64,000 nt of DNA, from positions 173,277 to 237,276 of the forward strand of contig NZ_SLWW01000008.1 of NCBI RefSeq assembly GCF_004342445.1. Direction: 5' to 3'. Shown piece after piece: positions 1 through 9,326 of the stretch. This DNA comes from Rhodovulum euryhalinum (GTDB lineage Bacteria > Pseudomonadota > Alphaproteobacteria > Rhodobacterales > Rhodobacteraceae). Numbering within the stretch: position 1 is the stretch's first letter; each line of letters begins with the position of its first letter. The translations under genes and the position numbers were made by a program. The notes under the pieces are model-generated. The model saw only the letters and a program-made list of their open reading frames with translations. It did no database searches and was not told where the DNA came from.

Positions 1-1051
1 TCACCCGGCGGGCGGCAAGCTTCTGATGCTCTTCGGTCGGCTCGATCGCGCCATGGTCGTGGCCATGCACCTCGGGATGATCCTCGTGCCACAACTGGTG
101 GGCGATCTGCCGCGCCTCGGCCTCGACCAGGCTCGGCGGCAGATCAAATCCGGTCATCTCGTCCAGCACATCCAGCAGCGCACGCTTCATCACCGCGCGC
201 GCCGCGCCGCCGAACTCCGCCTCCAGCCGTTCAGCGACCGTCTTCTTCAGCGCCTCCAGATCTTCGGCACCGAACTGCTTGGCCAGTTCGTTGTCGATCT
301 CGGCGGGCTTCGGCGCCTTCACGGCCTTCACAGTCACGTCAAAGGTGGCCTCCTGGCCCTTCAGCTTTTCGGCGCCGTAGTTCTCGGGGAAGGTGACCGT
401 GACCGTCACCTCGTCACCCGCCTTGGCGCCGACCAGTTGATCCTCGAAACCGGGTATGAAGCTCTCCGAGCCCAGCACCAGCGGATAGTCCTCGGCCGAT
501 CCGCCCTCGAACGGTTCATCGCCCAGCTTGCCGACGAAGTCGATGACCACCTGGTCCCCGTCCTTCGCCTTCGAGCCCTTGCGACGATCCTCGTAGGTCT
601 GCGCGGTGCCGGCAAGCTTACCCAGCGCCTCGTCGATGTCGGCGTCGGCGGCCTTGACCACCAGCTTCTCCAGCTTGATCGTCTTCAGATCGGGCGCGGG
701 GATCTCGGGCAGCGACTCGTAGGTCATCTCGACCACGACATCGTCGCCCTCTTTCCAATCCTCGCCCACCATCTTGACCTCGGGTTGCAGCGCCGGGCGA
801 TGGCCGGTCTCCTCGAAATGCGCATTCATCGCGCCGTCGATGGTTTCCTGCATCACCTCGCCCATGACGCGCGGGCCGAACTGCTTCTTCAGCAGCGGCA
901 TCGGCACCTTGCCCTTGCGGAACCCCTTCATCTCGATCTGGGGCCGGGCCTCGGCAAGTTTCTCGTTAACCTTTTCGTCGAGCTCGGCGGCGGTCACGGT
1001 GATCGTGTAACCGCGCTTGAGGCCATCATTCAGGGTCTCGGTGACCTGCAT
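1..1051 (-). CDS. tig: Trigger factor, C-terminus cut off by window edge
   Basis: Ribosome-associated chaperone and peptidyl-prolyl isomerase that meets nascent chains at the exit tunnel. The reverse strand reads from ATG at 1051 as [19 protein letters not shown], and the ribosome-docking signature GFRKGKVP follows near residue 45. The central FKBP-type PPIase domain ([20 protein letters not shown], then [20 protein letters not shown]) is clear, followed by the start of the helical C-terminal chaperone domain. About 350 codons are visible and the family is usually about 440 long, so the last part of the gene lies outside the window; this is an edge effect, not a pseudogene. The gene reads away from tRNA-Leu, which lies just upstream of it. 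Confidence 0.95.
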   Translation of the reverse strand, partial: MQVTETLNDGLKRGYTITVTAAELDEKVNEKLAEARPQIEMKGFRKGKVPMPLLKKQFGPRVMGEVMQETIDGAMNAHFEETGHRPALQPEVKMVGEDWKEGDDVVVEMTYESLPEIPAPDLKTIKLEKLVVKAADADIDEALGKLAGTAQTYEDRRKGSKAKDGDQVVIDFVGKLGDEPFEGGSAEDYPLVLGSESFIPGFEDQLVGAKAGDEVTVTVTFPENYGAEKLKGQEATFDVTVKAVKAPKPAEIDNELAKQFGAEDLEALKKTVAERLEAEFGGAARAVMKRALLDVLDEMTGFDLPPSLVEAEARQIAHQLWHEDHPEVHGHDHGAIEPTEEHQKLAARRV

Positions 1052-1075
1052 CTTCTCGTCCTTTTCATCCGTTCC

Positions 1076-1160
1076 TGGTGCGGGTGGAGGGACTTGAACC
1101 CCCACGCCTTGCGGCGCCAGAACCTAAATCTGGTGCGTCTGCCAGTTCCGCCACACCCGC
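1076..1160 (-). tRNA. tRNA-Leu, anticodon UAG
   Basis: A complete class II (long variable arm) tRNA on the reverse strand. The acceptor stem GCGGGTG pairs with CACCCGC, the discriminator is A, and CCA is encoded. The anticodon stem CCAGA/TCTGG encloses the loop TTTAGGT, giving anticodon TAG. The T-arm contains GGTTCAAGTCC. It sits 24 nt upstream of the trigger factor start on the same strand. Confidence 0.95.
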
Positions 1161-1358
1161 CAAAACCTAAAGGGCAGCCCGTGACGCGTAGGGCCGCCCC
1201 CTGAAATCCGAGCCGTTCTAACAAAGCACCGCATGGGATGCGAGGGGAAAAAGCGGCCGGTCAAGGGGGCCTCGCCGGTCGAACATCGCCACCCGCCCGG
1301 CTTATCCTCGCCCCGGCCCGATGCCGCCGAAGTTGCGGCCCGGACGCACTTTCCAGCC

Positions 1359-2897
1359 TCAGAGCCCGAGATCGCGAAACACCCGCGGCAGCATGGCGGC
1401 CAGGTCTTCGGCGATCAGCCCGGGCCCGAACGCGCGTGCGGCTTCCACATGCAGCCAAGCCCCCGCACAGGCGGCATCAAAAGCATCGAACCCGCGCGCC
1501 ATAAGCCCGGCGATCATACCTGCCAGCACGTCCCCGGACCCGGCCGTTGCAAGCCAGGGCGCCGCCCGGTCATAGACCGCCGCGTTGACCGCGCACCGCC
1601 CATCCGGCGCGGCGATCACCGTGTCCGGGCCCTTGAACAGCACGACACAGCCCGCCCGCGCCGCCGCCTCGCGCGTCGCGTCCACTTTCGAAAAGGCCGG
1701 GCCGGTGACCGGTGGGGCCTCCAGCTTTTCGGCGATGTCCGGGAAGAGCCGCGCGAACTCGCCGCCATGGGGCGTCAGCACGCAATCGCGATGCAACGCG
1801 GCACGGATCGACGCATCGCGCGCGACCAATGTCAGGGCATCGGCATCGAGAACCGCTTTCCGCCCGCTCTGAACCGCCTGCGCCGTCAGCGCGCGCGCAT
1901 CTTCGCCAAGCCCCAGCCCCGGCCCAAGGCAAAGGACATTCAGCCGTTCGTCCTCCAGCAGTCGGGCCAGCCCGGCGGCATCGTCACAGCGCCTCAGCAT
2001 GACAGCGGTCAACTGGCAGGCACATTCCGGCATCGCCGCCCCGGGTGCCGCCACCGTCACCAGCCCCGCCCCCGCCCGCAGCGCCCCATCCGCCGCCAGC
2101 CGGGCCGCCCCGGTCCGGCCGGCGCCGCCAGACAGAACCAGCGCATGGCCATGCGCGTATTTGTGCCCCCCCGCCTTCTTGCCGAGCCGATCGGCCGGCG
2201 GAGCCTGGCAAAGGCGCGTGAGTTCGGGGCGCCCTTCGTGACCGAGGCCTATGCCCTTCACGACCAGCCTGCCGCAGATGAACGGCCCCCGGCCCAGATA
2301 GTGACCGTGCTTGGCCGCATGAAAGGTCACCGTCAAACCGGCCCGAACGGTCGTCCCAGTCTGCGCGCCCAGTCCCCGTCCACTGTCACTGCACAGCCCC
2401 GACGGGATGTCCACGGCGACCGTCTGCGAGGCCGCCCGCGGATCGGCGGCCAGTTCCGCCACCCATTGCAATGCCGCCCCCGCAAGCGGCCGGGTCAAAC
2501 CCGTGCCGAACAGCGCATCCACGAACAGATCCGTCTCTTGCGCGCTCCTTGGCGCGTCCCGCATCTGGCCGACGGGCCCCAGTGACGCCCAACGCGCGCA
2601 GTTCACTCTTGCATCCGGCGGCAGCTTTTCGGAATCGCCGCAAAGGAAGACCGCCACCTCCCAGCCCCACGTCTTCAACAATCGTGCTACCACGAAACCG
2701 TCGCCGCCATTGTTACCCGGTCCGCAGACGACCACAGCCTTGTGCGGAGCCGCCGCCAGATGCGGCCATTCGCCGAAGATCGCCTCGACGACACCCCGAC
2801 CGGCACGTTCCATAAGCTCCAGGCCGGTGACCGCGCCGGAGTCGATTGCGGCCCGCTCGATGGCGCGCATTTGGGCAGATGAGAGGATTTCCGACAT
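1359..2897 (-). CDS. nnr: Bifunctional NAD(P)HX epimerase / ADP-dependent dehydratase
   Basis: Repairs hydrated NAD(P)H: an N-terminal YjeF_N epimerase interconverts R- and S-NAD(P)HX and a C-terminal ribokinase-like domain dehydrates the S form using ADP. The N-terminal half has the GPGNNGGDGFVVARLL signature. The C-terminal half has LTPHGGEFARLFPD and the nucleotide-binding GSGDVLAGMIAGLMARG. At 512 residues it is full length for the fused enzyme. ATG at 2897 (MSEILSSAQMRAIE) matches the family N-terminus better than the longer GTG at 2948. It is divergent from glnB across a 175-bp gap that must hold both promoters. Confidence 0.93.
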   Translation of the reverse strand: MSEILSSAQMRAIERAAIDSGAVTGLELMERAGRGVVEAIFGEWPHLAAAPHKAVVVCGPGNNGGDGFVVARLLKTWGWEVAVFLCGDSEKLPPDARVNCARWASLGPVGQMRDAPRSAQETDLFVDALFGTGLTRPLAGAALQWVAELAADPRAASQTVAVDIPSGLCSDSGRGLGAQTGTTVRAGLTVTFHAAKHGHYLGRGPFICGRLVVKGIGLGHEGRPELTRLCQAPPADRLGKKAGGHKYAHGHALVLSGGAGRTGAARLAADGALRAGAGLVTVAAPGAAMPECACQLTAVMLRRCDDAAGLARLLEDERLNVLCLGPGLGLGEDARALTAQAVQSGRKAVLDADALTLVARDASIRAALHRDCVLTPHGGEFARLFPDIAEKLEAPPVTGPAFSKVDATREAAARAGCVVLFKGPDTVIAAPDGRCAVNAAVYDRAAPWLATAGSGDVLAGMIAGLMARGFDAFDAACAGAWLHVEAARAFGPGLIAEDLAAMLPRVFRDLGL

Positions 2898-3057
2898 GTC
2901 GTCCGCCCCGGCCGTTTTCACGCCGCCACATAAAACGGCTAGTCGCACACAAAACAGGCAGTCCTTAAGGATTCAGAAAGGCGCCCTGCGAAGCGCCACC
3001 CTAGCCAATTGTGCGTCCCCGGGGAAAGTGATCTGTCGGGCGACGAACGTCATCTAG

Positions 3058-3411
<354 letters not shown>

Positions 3412-3485
3412 ACCACACCGCCACACCCGCCGGGCCCAGCCCCGGCGCATCGCGACCAACCTGAGGAAAGGGGAAGTAAGGTCAC

Positions 3486-4892
3486 ATGAGCAAGGACAAC
3501 GTTCTCAAGACCATCAAGGACGAGGATGTCGAATACGTCGACATCCGCTTCACCGACCCGCGCGGCAAGCTGCAGCACGTCACCGTCATGGCCGACCAGG
3601 TGGACGAGGACTTCCTCGACGAAGGCTTCATGTTCGACGGCTCGTCGATCGCGGGCTGGAAGTCGATCGAAGCCTCGGACATGAAACTGATGCCCGACAC
3701 CGACAGCGCCTATATCGATCCGTTCTACGCGGAAAAGACGCTTTGCGTGCACTGCTCTGTGGTCGAACCCGACACCGGCGAACCCTACGAGCGCGACCCG
3801 CGCGGCACCGCCGAGAAGGCCGAGGCCTACCTGAAATCATCGGGCATCGGCGACGTGGCCTATTTCGGTCCCGAGGCCGAGTTCTTCATCTTCGACGACG
3901 TCCGCTATGCGGTCAGCCCGAACAAGGTGTCCTATGCGCTCGACGTCGAGCATGCCGCCTGGAACACCGACACCGAGTATGAGACGGGCAACCTTGCCCA
4001 CCGTCCGACCTACAAGGGCGGCTATTTCCCGGTGAACCCGTCGGACGAGGGCCAGGACATCCGCTCGGAAATGCTGTCCACAATGAAGCGGATCGGCATG
4101 AAGGTCGACAAGCACCACCACGAGGTGGCGACCTGCCAGCACGAACTGGGGATGATCTTCGACAGCCTGAAAAAACAGGCCGACAACCTGCAGAAATACA
4201 AGTACGTCATCCACAACGTGGCCCAGGCCTATGGCAAGACGGCGACCTTCATGCCCAAGCCGATGGCGGGCGACAACGGCTCGGGCATGCACTGCAACAT
4301 GTCGATCTGGAAGGACGGCAAGCCGCTGTTTGCGGGCGACAAGTATGCCGACCTGTCCCAGGAGGCGCTGTGGTACATCGGCGGCCTGCTGAAGCACGCC
4401 AAGACGCTGAACGCCTTCACCAACCCGTCCACCAACTCCTACAAGCGGCTGATCCCGGGCTTCGAGGCCCCAGTGCTGCGCGCCTACTCGGCCCGCAACC
4501 GCTCGGGCTGCATCCGGATCCCGTGGACGGAATCGCCCAAGGCCAAGCGTGTCGAGGCCCGCTTCCCCGACCCGTCGGCGAACCCCTACCTGTGCTTCTC
4601 GGCACTGCTGATGGCCGGTCTCGACGGGATCAAGAACAAGATCGATCCGGGCGAGGCGATGGACAAGAACCTTTACGACCTGCCGCCCGAGGAACTGGAA
4701 GGCATCCCCACCGTCTGCGCGTCCTTGCGCGAAGCGCTGGACAGCCTCGCGAAGGATCACGACTTCCTGCTCGCAGGCGACGTGTTCACCAAGGACCAGA
4801 TCGCGGGTTACATGGAACTCAAGTGGGAAGAGGTCTACGCCTTCGAACACACTCCGCACCCGGTCGAGTTCAAGATGTACTACAGCTGCTGA
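3486..4892 (+). CDS. glnA: Glutamine synthetase type I
   Basis: Makes glutamine from glutamate and ammonia using ATP; dodecameric GSI-beta form. It is 468 residues long. The metal/ATP motifs FDGSSIAGW and [14 protein letters not shown] are present, as is [10 protein letters not shown]. The adenylylation tyrosine falls exactly at position 397 (NLYDLPPEE), so activity is expected to be switched by GlnE under PII control. ATG at 3486 follows the Shine-Dalgarno GGAAAGGGGAAG. A strong terminator hairpin lies 31 bp after the stop codon. Confidence 0.97.
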   Translation: MSKDNVLKTIKDEDVEYVDIRFTDPRGKLQHVTVMADQVDEDFLDEGFMFDGSSIAGWKSIEASDMKLMPDTDSAYIDPFYAEKTLCVHCSVVEPDTGEPYERDPRGTAEKAEAYLKSSGIGDVAYFGPEAEFFIFDDVRYAVSPNKVSYALDVEHAAWNTDTEYETGNLAHRPTYKGGYFPVNPSDEGQDIRSEMLSTMKRIGMKVDKHHHEVATCQHELGMIFDSLKKQADNLQKYKYVIHNVAQAYGKTATFMPKPMAGDNGSGMHCNMSIWKDGKPLFAGDKYADLSQEALWYIGGLLKHAKTLNAFTNPSTNSYKRLIPGFEAPVLRAYSARNRSGCIRIPWTESPKAKRVEARFPDPSANPYLCFSALLMAGLDGIKNKIDPGEAMDKNLYDLPPEELEGIPTVCASLREALDSLAKDHDFLLAGDVFTKDQIAGYMELKWEEVYAFEHTPHPVEFKMYYSC

Positions 4893-4923
4893 TCCCGGCT
4901 TTCGGGAACAGGCACGACCACAA

Positions 4924-4946
4924 GGGGCGCCCGCGGGCGCCCCTTT
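4924..4946 (+). terminator. Rho-independent terminator after glnA
   Basis: Stem GGGGCGCCC / GGGCGCCCC with a two-base centre, followed by TTT. It ends the glnBA unit. Confidence 0.8.
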
Positions 4947-5079
4947 CTCGTTGCGGCCACGCGCCGGGCGGAGCCATGCCGACGGGCCGGGCCACCATGC
5001 CTCACATCCCCGCGCCCGGGCCTTGTCCCCGGGTCGTCCCGCCCCCAGTCTGAACCCAGCGCAAGGGAAAGGAGCGCAG

Positions 5080-6276
5080 ATGGAGAAGATCAACTTCACG
5101 GGTCACGACGGCCACCGGCTGGCCGCCCGGCTCGACCGCCCCGAGGGTGCACCACGCGCGGCCGCGCTGTTCGCCCATTGCTTTACCTGCGGCAAGGATA
5201 TCCACGCCGCCCGCCGCATTTCCCGGCGGCTGACCGCGCTGGGCTTCGCGGTGCTCCGGTTCGACTTCACCGGGCTCGGCCATTCCGAGGGCGAGTTCGA
5301 GAACACGACCTTCACCACCAATGTCGCCGACCTTGTCGCCGCAGCGGGCCACATGACGGGGATGGGGCTCGCCCCGGGCCTGCTGATCGGCCATTCGCTG
5401 GGCGGCGCCGCAGTCCTGAAGGCGGCGCGCGAAATCGAAAGCGCGCGCGCCGTCGTCACCCTCGGCGCCCCCTTCGACCCCGAGCATGTCACCCGCCACC
5501 TGTCGGCCACAGACCCCGGGCCCGATGGCGTGCGCGAGGTCTTGCTCGGCGGACGCCCGGTGCGGATCGGCGCAGATTTCCTCACGGACGTGGCGCGCGA
5601 ATCGCTTGTGGACGCCCTTGCCCGCCTGAACCGCGCGCTGCTGGTGATGCATGCCCCCCGGGACGAGGTCGTGGGCATCGGCAATGCGACCGAAATCTTC
5701 ACCCATGCGAAACACCCCAAGAGCTTCGTCACCCTCGACAGCGCCGACCACCTGATCTCGCGTCCCGAAGATGCCGATTACGCCGCAGGGGTGATCGCGG
5801 CCTGGGCCGCGCGCTACCTCGATCTGCACGACCCCGCCCCGCCGCCTGGCGCCCCCGAGGGCGTGGTCCGCGTGACCGAGGCCGACCCCGCGGGCTTTCA
5901 GCAGGACGTCACCTCGGGCCGCCACCACCTGACCGCGGACGAGCCCGACTCCTACGGCGGCACCGACCGGGGGCTGTCGCCCTACGGGCTTCTGGCCGCG
6001 GCACTCGGCGCCTGCACCTCGATGACGATCCGGATGTATGCCCGCCGCAAGGGCTGGCCGCTGGACGGCGTCCAGGTCGACGTCACCCACGACAAGGTTC
6101 ACGCCCAGGACGCCGAGGCGCGCAGCGGACAGAAGGTCGACCTGTTCCGCCGCGCGATCCGGCTGGCCGGCGATCTCGACAAGGACCAGCGCGACCGGCT
6201 GATCGAGATCGCCGACCGCTGCCCGGTACACCAGACGCTTGAACGCGCCGCCCGGATCGAAACCGACCTGGCCTGA
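5080..6276 (+). CDS. Alpha/beta hydrolase fused to OsmC-type peroxidase domain
   Basis: Two-domain protein of 398 residues. Residues 1 to about 250 are an alpha/beta hydrolase with nucleophile elbow GHSLGG (Ser106) and a late DEVVGIGN...DSADH region supplying acid and histidine. Residues from about 265 to the end are an OsmC/Ohr-like domain with both expected redox cysteines, in ALGACTSMTIRMYA and DRCPVHQTLE. OsmC proteins reduce organic hydroperoxides; the substrate of the hydrolase half is unknown. ATG at 5080 is supported by AAAGGAGC just upstream, and the longer in-frame reading from 4951 runs through the glnA terminator region. Such fusions are known in proteobacteria. A copy of the 3'-end element described here follows 83 nt after the stop. 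Confidence 0.88.
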   Translation: MEKINFTGHDGHRLAARLDRPEGAPRAAALFAHCFTCGKDIHAARRISRRLTALGFAVLRFDFTGLGHSEGEFENTTFTTNVADLVAAAGHMTGMGLAPGLLIGHSLGGAAVLKAAREIESARAVVTLGAPFDPEHVTRHLSATDPGPDGVREVLLGGRPVRIGADFLTDVARESLVDALARLNRALLVMHAPRDEVVGIGNATEIFTHAKHPKSFVTLDSADHLISRPEDADYAAGVIAAWAARYLDLHDPAPPPGAPEGVVRVTEADPAGFQQDVTSGRHHLTADEPDSYGGTDRGLSPYGLLAAALGACTSMTIRMYARRKGWPLDGVQVDVTHDKVHAQDAEARSGQKVDLFRRAIRLAGDLDKDQRDRLIEIADRCPVHQTLERAARIETDLA

Positions 6277-6359
6277 TCCCGCGCCCTTGGCCCGCCCGGC
6301 GGATCGGGCCTCCGTCGGGGATATCCCCGACCAGACGGAAGATCGAGGAACGGCAGCGC

Positions 6360-6398
6360 CTTCTTCTTGGTCCAAATACTCATGGCGGACCGCCCGCC
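6360..6398 (+). repeat. 3'-end element, copy 1
   Basis: A conserved 22-nt core (CTTCTTCTTGG, one base, then CCAAATACTC) at 6360-6381 is followed by a 5-bp hairpin GGCGG/CCGCC at 6384-6398. It lies 83 nt after the hydrolase-OsmC stop codon in the same orientation. Three more copies are in the window. Function is unknown; it could be a terminator or RNA-processing signal. Confidence 0.7.
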
Positions 6399-6411
6399 AA
6401 CCGCGCAACGC

Positions 6412-6442
6412 AAAAGGGGCGCGGCCCGGTCGGCCACGCCCC
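6412..6442 (-). terminator. Rho-independent terminator of bioY
   Basis: Read leftwards, an 11-bp stem GGGGCGTGGCC/GGCCGCGCCCC (one G-U pair) is followed by TTTT. It sits 22 bp after the bioY stop codon. Confidence 0.8.
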
Positions 6443-6464
6443 TCTGCAATTCGATCGGAAGCGA

Positions 6465-7064
6465 TCAGCCGCGGGCGCGGCCGATCAGCGCCCAGAGCCC
6501 CGGGATCAGCAGAGCGGCAAGACCAAGCTTCAGCGCGTCGCCGATCAGGAAGGGCGTCAGGCCCCAGGCGAGGATCGGCTGGTCCCAGCCGTAAAGCTGG
6601 CCAAGCCAGAGCAGACCGGGAAGGTAGATCAGCACGTTGCCCGCCAGCATCGCCAGCGCCATGCGGCCCATCGAGCGGTCCCACCCGGCGCGGGCTGCAA
6701 ACCCCAGCGCGATCACGGCCAGCACGTAGCCGACGAGATAGCCACCAGTCGAGCCCATCATGTAGGTCAGCCCCGCCACCTCGGCGCTCGAGCCCGCGAA
6801 GACGTCGAAGCCAAGCGCGCCCACCAGCATGTAGCCGAGGATCGTGGCAAGACCCAGACGCGGGCCATAGGCCGCGCCGATGGTCAGCACCGCGAAGGTG
6901 CCCATGGTGATCGGCACCGGCCACATCGGCACCTTGATCTTGGCTGCCAGCGCAAGCAGGGCGATCCCGGCAATCACCAGGAGCGCCTGCCTGACGCGCA
7001 GTGCCAGCCCACGCTCGGGCAGCAGGGTTTCGGCAAGAACCTTGTCGGTCAGGGCCAGGGCCAT
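6465..7064 (-). CDS. bioY: Biotin transporter BioY (ECF S component)
   Basis: Integral membrane substrate-binding subunit of the energy-coupling-factor biotin uptake system. About 199 residues with six hydrophobic helices. Family motifs are visible: KIKVPMWPVPITMGTFAVLTIGAAYG near the N-terminus and the GLTYMMGSTGGYLVGY segment. ATG at 7064 is preferred over GTG at 7073 because GGGAG sits 8 nt upstream of the ATG. The partner genes bioM and bioN are not next to it; BioY can act alone or share an ECF module encoded elsewhere. Confidence 0.92.
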   Translation of the reverse strand: MALALTDKVLAETLLPERGLALRVRQALLVIAGIALLALAAKIKVPMWPVPITMGTFAVLTIGAAYGPRLGLATILGYMLVGALGFDVFAGSSAEVAGLTYMMGSTGGYLVGYVLAVIALGFAARAGWDRSMGRMALAMLAGNVLIYLPGLLWLGQLYGWDQPILAWGLTPFLIGDALKLGLAALLIPGLWALIGRARG

Positions 7065-7079
7065 GTCGGTCACTCCCGT

Positions 7080-7538
7080 TCAGATGGTTGACGTTTCTTC
7101 TACCCCAGCGCCGTCCGCCGCGCAAGCCCCGAGCCGCGCGTAGGACGAGGCCATTGCATAGTCCTTGCGCGGTCCGATGACGCGCCAGCGGCAGGACCAG
7201 GCGGGCCAGCCACCGAAATCATAGGCGACCGCATAGCGGTCGGGCGGGCAATCGTGATGCGCCTCGGCCCGCGGTCCCGACGCGATCGCATGAAAGAACC
7301 GCCCATCCTCGAAGCAGACCTCGATCCCGGCCCCGGCAGGCCGCCACAGATAGCGGCGTTCGGCCGTCATCGGGGCCTGCCCCGGCAACCGAAGGATACC
7401 GTGTTCGGCATAGTACAGCCCATCGCCGGACCGGTTGAACACCGCCCGCCCCTCGAAGGTTGCGGTCTGGCCCGCCCGGGCGTCCTCGATCACCCGCACC
7501 AGCCGCCAAGCCCCCTCGAACTCGCCCAGATCCGGCAC
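7080..7538 (-). CDS. DUF6314 family protein
   Basis: A protein of 152 residues with no known function, reading (V/M)PDLGEFEGAWRLVRVIEDARAG and onwards. It is rich in aromatic residues and beta-strand-like segments (GLYYAEHGILRLPG, YLWRPAGAGIEVCFEDGRFFHAI, HHDCPPDRYAVAYDF) and resembles a small lipocalin-like barrel. The HHDCPPDRY motif is the feature I associate with DUF6314. The start is GTG at 7538, preceded by GGGGGGCAG. It is divergent from purB with 78 bp between them, and its stop lies only 15 bp before the bioY start, so the two could be co-transcribed. Confidence 0.75.
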   Translation of the reverse strand: MPDLGEFEGAWRLVRVIEDARAGQTATFEGRAVFNRSGDGLYYAEHGILRLPGQAPMTAERRYLWRPAGAGIEVCFEDGRFFHAIASGPRAEAHHDCPPDRYAVAYDFGGWPAWSCRWRVIGPRKDYAMASSYARLGACAADGAGVEETSTI

Positions 7539-7616
7539 CCTGCCCCCCAATGCTTGCCGCGCCCTGCCCCAACGGGTATCAGACCCCGCAATCCCGTCCA
7601 AGCGAAGGCGCCGCCC

Positions 7617-8927
7617 ATGATCCCCCGCTATGCCCGCCCCGAAATGACCGCCATCTGGGACCCCTCCACCCGGTTCCGCATCTGGTTCGAGATCGAGGCG
7701 CACGCCTGCGACGCGATGGCCGAGCTTGGCGTGATCCCGAAGGCGAACGCCGAAGCGGTGTGGAAGGCGAAGGACGTCGAGTTCGACGTCGCCCGCATCG
7801 ACGAGATCGAGGCGGTGACCAAACATGACGTGATCGCCTTCCTGACCCATCTGGCCGAACATGTCGGCGCCGACGAGGCCCGCTTCGTCCACCAGGGCAT
7901 GACCTCGTCGGACGTGCTGGACACCTGCCTGAACGTGCAGATGGCCCGCGCCGCCGACATCCTTCTGGCCGATATCGACAAGGTTCTGGCCGCCCTGAAG
8001 CGCCGCGCCTACGAACACAAGGACACGGTCCGGATCGGCCGCAGCCACGGCATCCATGCCGAACCGACCACGATGGGGCTCACCTTCGCCCGCTTCTACG
8101 CCGAGATGGACCGCAACAAGCGGCGTCTGGCGGCGGCTCGGGCGGAGATCGCCACCGGCGCCATATCCGGCGCGGTCGGCACCTTCGCCAACATCGACCC
8201 GCGCGTCGAGGAGCATGTCTGCAAGATGCTGGGCCTGACACCCGAGCCGATCTCGACCCAGGTCATCCCGCGCGACCGCCACGCGATGTTCTTCGCCACG
8301 CTGGGCGTCATCGCAAGTTCGATCGAGAACGTCGCCATCGAGATTCGCCACATGCAGCGCACCGAGGTCCTGGAGGCCGAGGAATTCTTCTCGGCCGGCC
8401 AGAAGGGCAGTTCCGCCATGCCGCACAAGCGCAACCCGGTGCTGACCGAGAACCTGACCGGGCTGGCGCGGCTGGTGCGCGCCTGCGTGATCCCGGCACT
8501 CGAGAACGTCGCCCTCTGGCACGAGCGCGACATCTCGCACAGCTCGGTCGAGCGTGGCATTGCCCCCGACGCCACCGTGACCCTGGATTTCGCGCTGAAC
8601 CGGCTGGCGGGCGTGATCGACAAGCTGGTGATCTACCCCGAAACCATGCTGAACAACATGAACAAATTCAAGGGACTGGTCATGTCCCAGCGGGTGCTGC
8701 TGGCGCTGACCCAAGCCGGTGTCTCGCGCGAGGATTCCTATCGGCTGGTACAGCGCAACGCCATGAAGGTCTGGGAACAGGGCAAGGACTTCAAGCAGGA
8801 GCTGCTGGCCGACCCCGACGTGACCGCCGCGCTCAGCCCGGCCGAGATCGAGGAGAAGTTCGACCTCGGCTATCACACCAAGCACGTGGACACGATCTTC
8901 GCCCGCGTCTTTGGCGAAACCGCCTGA
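7617..8927 (+). CDS. purB: Adenylosuccinate lyase
   Basis: Catalyses two fumarate-releasing steps in purine synthesis (SAICAR to AICAR, adenylosuccinate to AMP). It is 436 residues, a member of the fumarase/aspartase superfamily. The catalytic histidine region is RIGRSHGIHAEPTTMG and the flexible signature loop SAGQKGSSAMPHKRNPV carries the catalytic serine. ATG at 7617 (MIPRYARPEMTAIW) is the standard alphaproteobacterial start, with GAAGG upstream. Confidence 0.97.
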   Translation: MIPRYARPEMTAIWDPSTRFRIWFEIEAHACDAMAELGVIPKANAEAVWKAKDVEFDVARIDEIEAVTKHDVIAFLTHLAEHVGADEARFVHQGMTSSDVLDTCLNVQMARAADILLADIDKVLAALKRRAYEHKDTVRIGRSHGIHAEPTTMGLTFARFYAEMDRNKRRLAAARAEIATGAISGAVGTFANIDPRVEEHVCKMLGLTPEPISTQVIPRDRHAMFFATLGVIASSIENVAIEIRHMQRTEVLEAEEFFSAGQKGSSAMPHKRNPVLTENLTGLARLVRACVIPALENVALWHERDISHSSVERGIAPDATVTLDFALNRLAGVIDKLVIYPETMLNNMNKFKGLVMSQRVLLALTQAGVSREDSYRLVQRNAMKVWEQGKDFKQELLADPDVTAALSPAEIEEKFDLGYHTKHVDTIFARVFGETA

Positions 8928-9031
8928 GAGACCGGCAGGCAGGGGCGCCATCCTGGCCTGACATTCGCGTGAGTTTGGAAATCGGGAAAACCGTGCTACC
9001 TTGTGTCACACCTCACCAGGGAGATGCACCG

Positions 9032-9193
9032 ATGACCCTCAAGACCATCCTCTCGGCGGCCGTTCTTGCGCTCGCCCCGACCCTCGTGGCCGCCGAATGT
9101 GGCTGGGAGAAGAAGATCAACGCAAGCCAGTGTGCAGACGGCCAGAGCTTCGATGCGGCGACGGGCACCTGCGTGACCCAGTCGACCAGCTGA
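9032..9193 (+). CDS. Small secreted cysteine-containing protein (53 aa)
   Basis: Codes for 53 residues: a clear signal peptide (MTLKTILSAAVLALAPTLVAA) followed by a mature part of about 32 residues with three cysteines (ECGWEKKI, ASQCADG, GTCVTQ). The spacing recalls a small chitin-binding-like fold but is too short to assign. ATG at 9032 has GGGAG 7 nt upstream, and a strong terminator follows, so it looks like a real, independently expressed gene. Predicted location is the periplasm. Function unknown. Confidence 0.7.
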   Translation: MTLKTILSAAVLALAPTLVAAECGWEKKINASQCADGQSFDAATGTCVTQSTS

Positions 9194-9217
9194 TCCGGCG
9201 GACATCCGGAAAATCCT

Positions 9218-9247
9218 GCGGCGCGGCTCCGGCCTGCGCCGCTTTTT
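9218..9247 (+). terminator. Rho-independent terminator
   Basis: Stem GCGGCGC/GCGCCGC followed by TTTTT, 24 bp after the 53-aa gene. Confidence 0.85.
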
Positions 9248-9326
9248 CGTCGGCGCCGAGGCGCACCCGCTAACCCCACCTTAACGCCCGATGTCCAAGG
9301 TGACATCGTTGCAGACGGAGGAGCGC

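Noticed and set aside
1..1051. Trigger factor as a truncated pseudogene
   Set aside because: The frame is intact up to the first base of the window, so the missing C-terminus is explained by the window edge.
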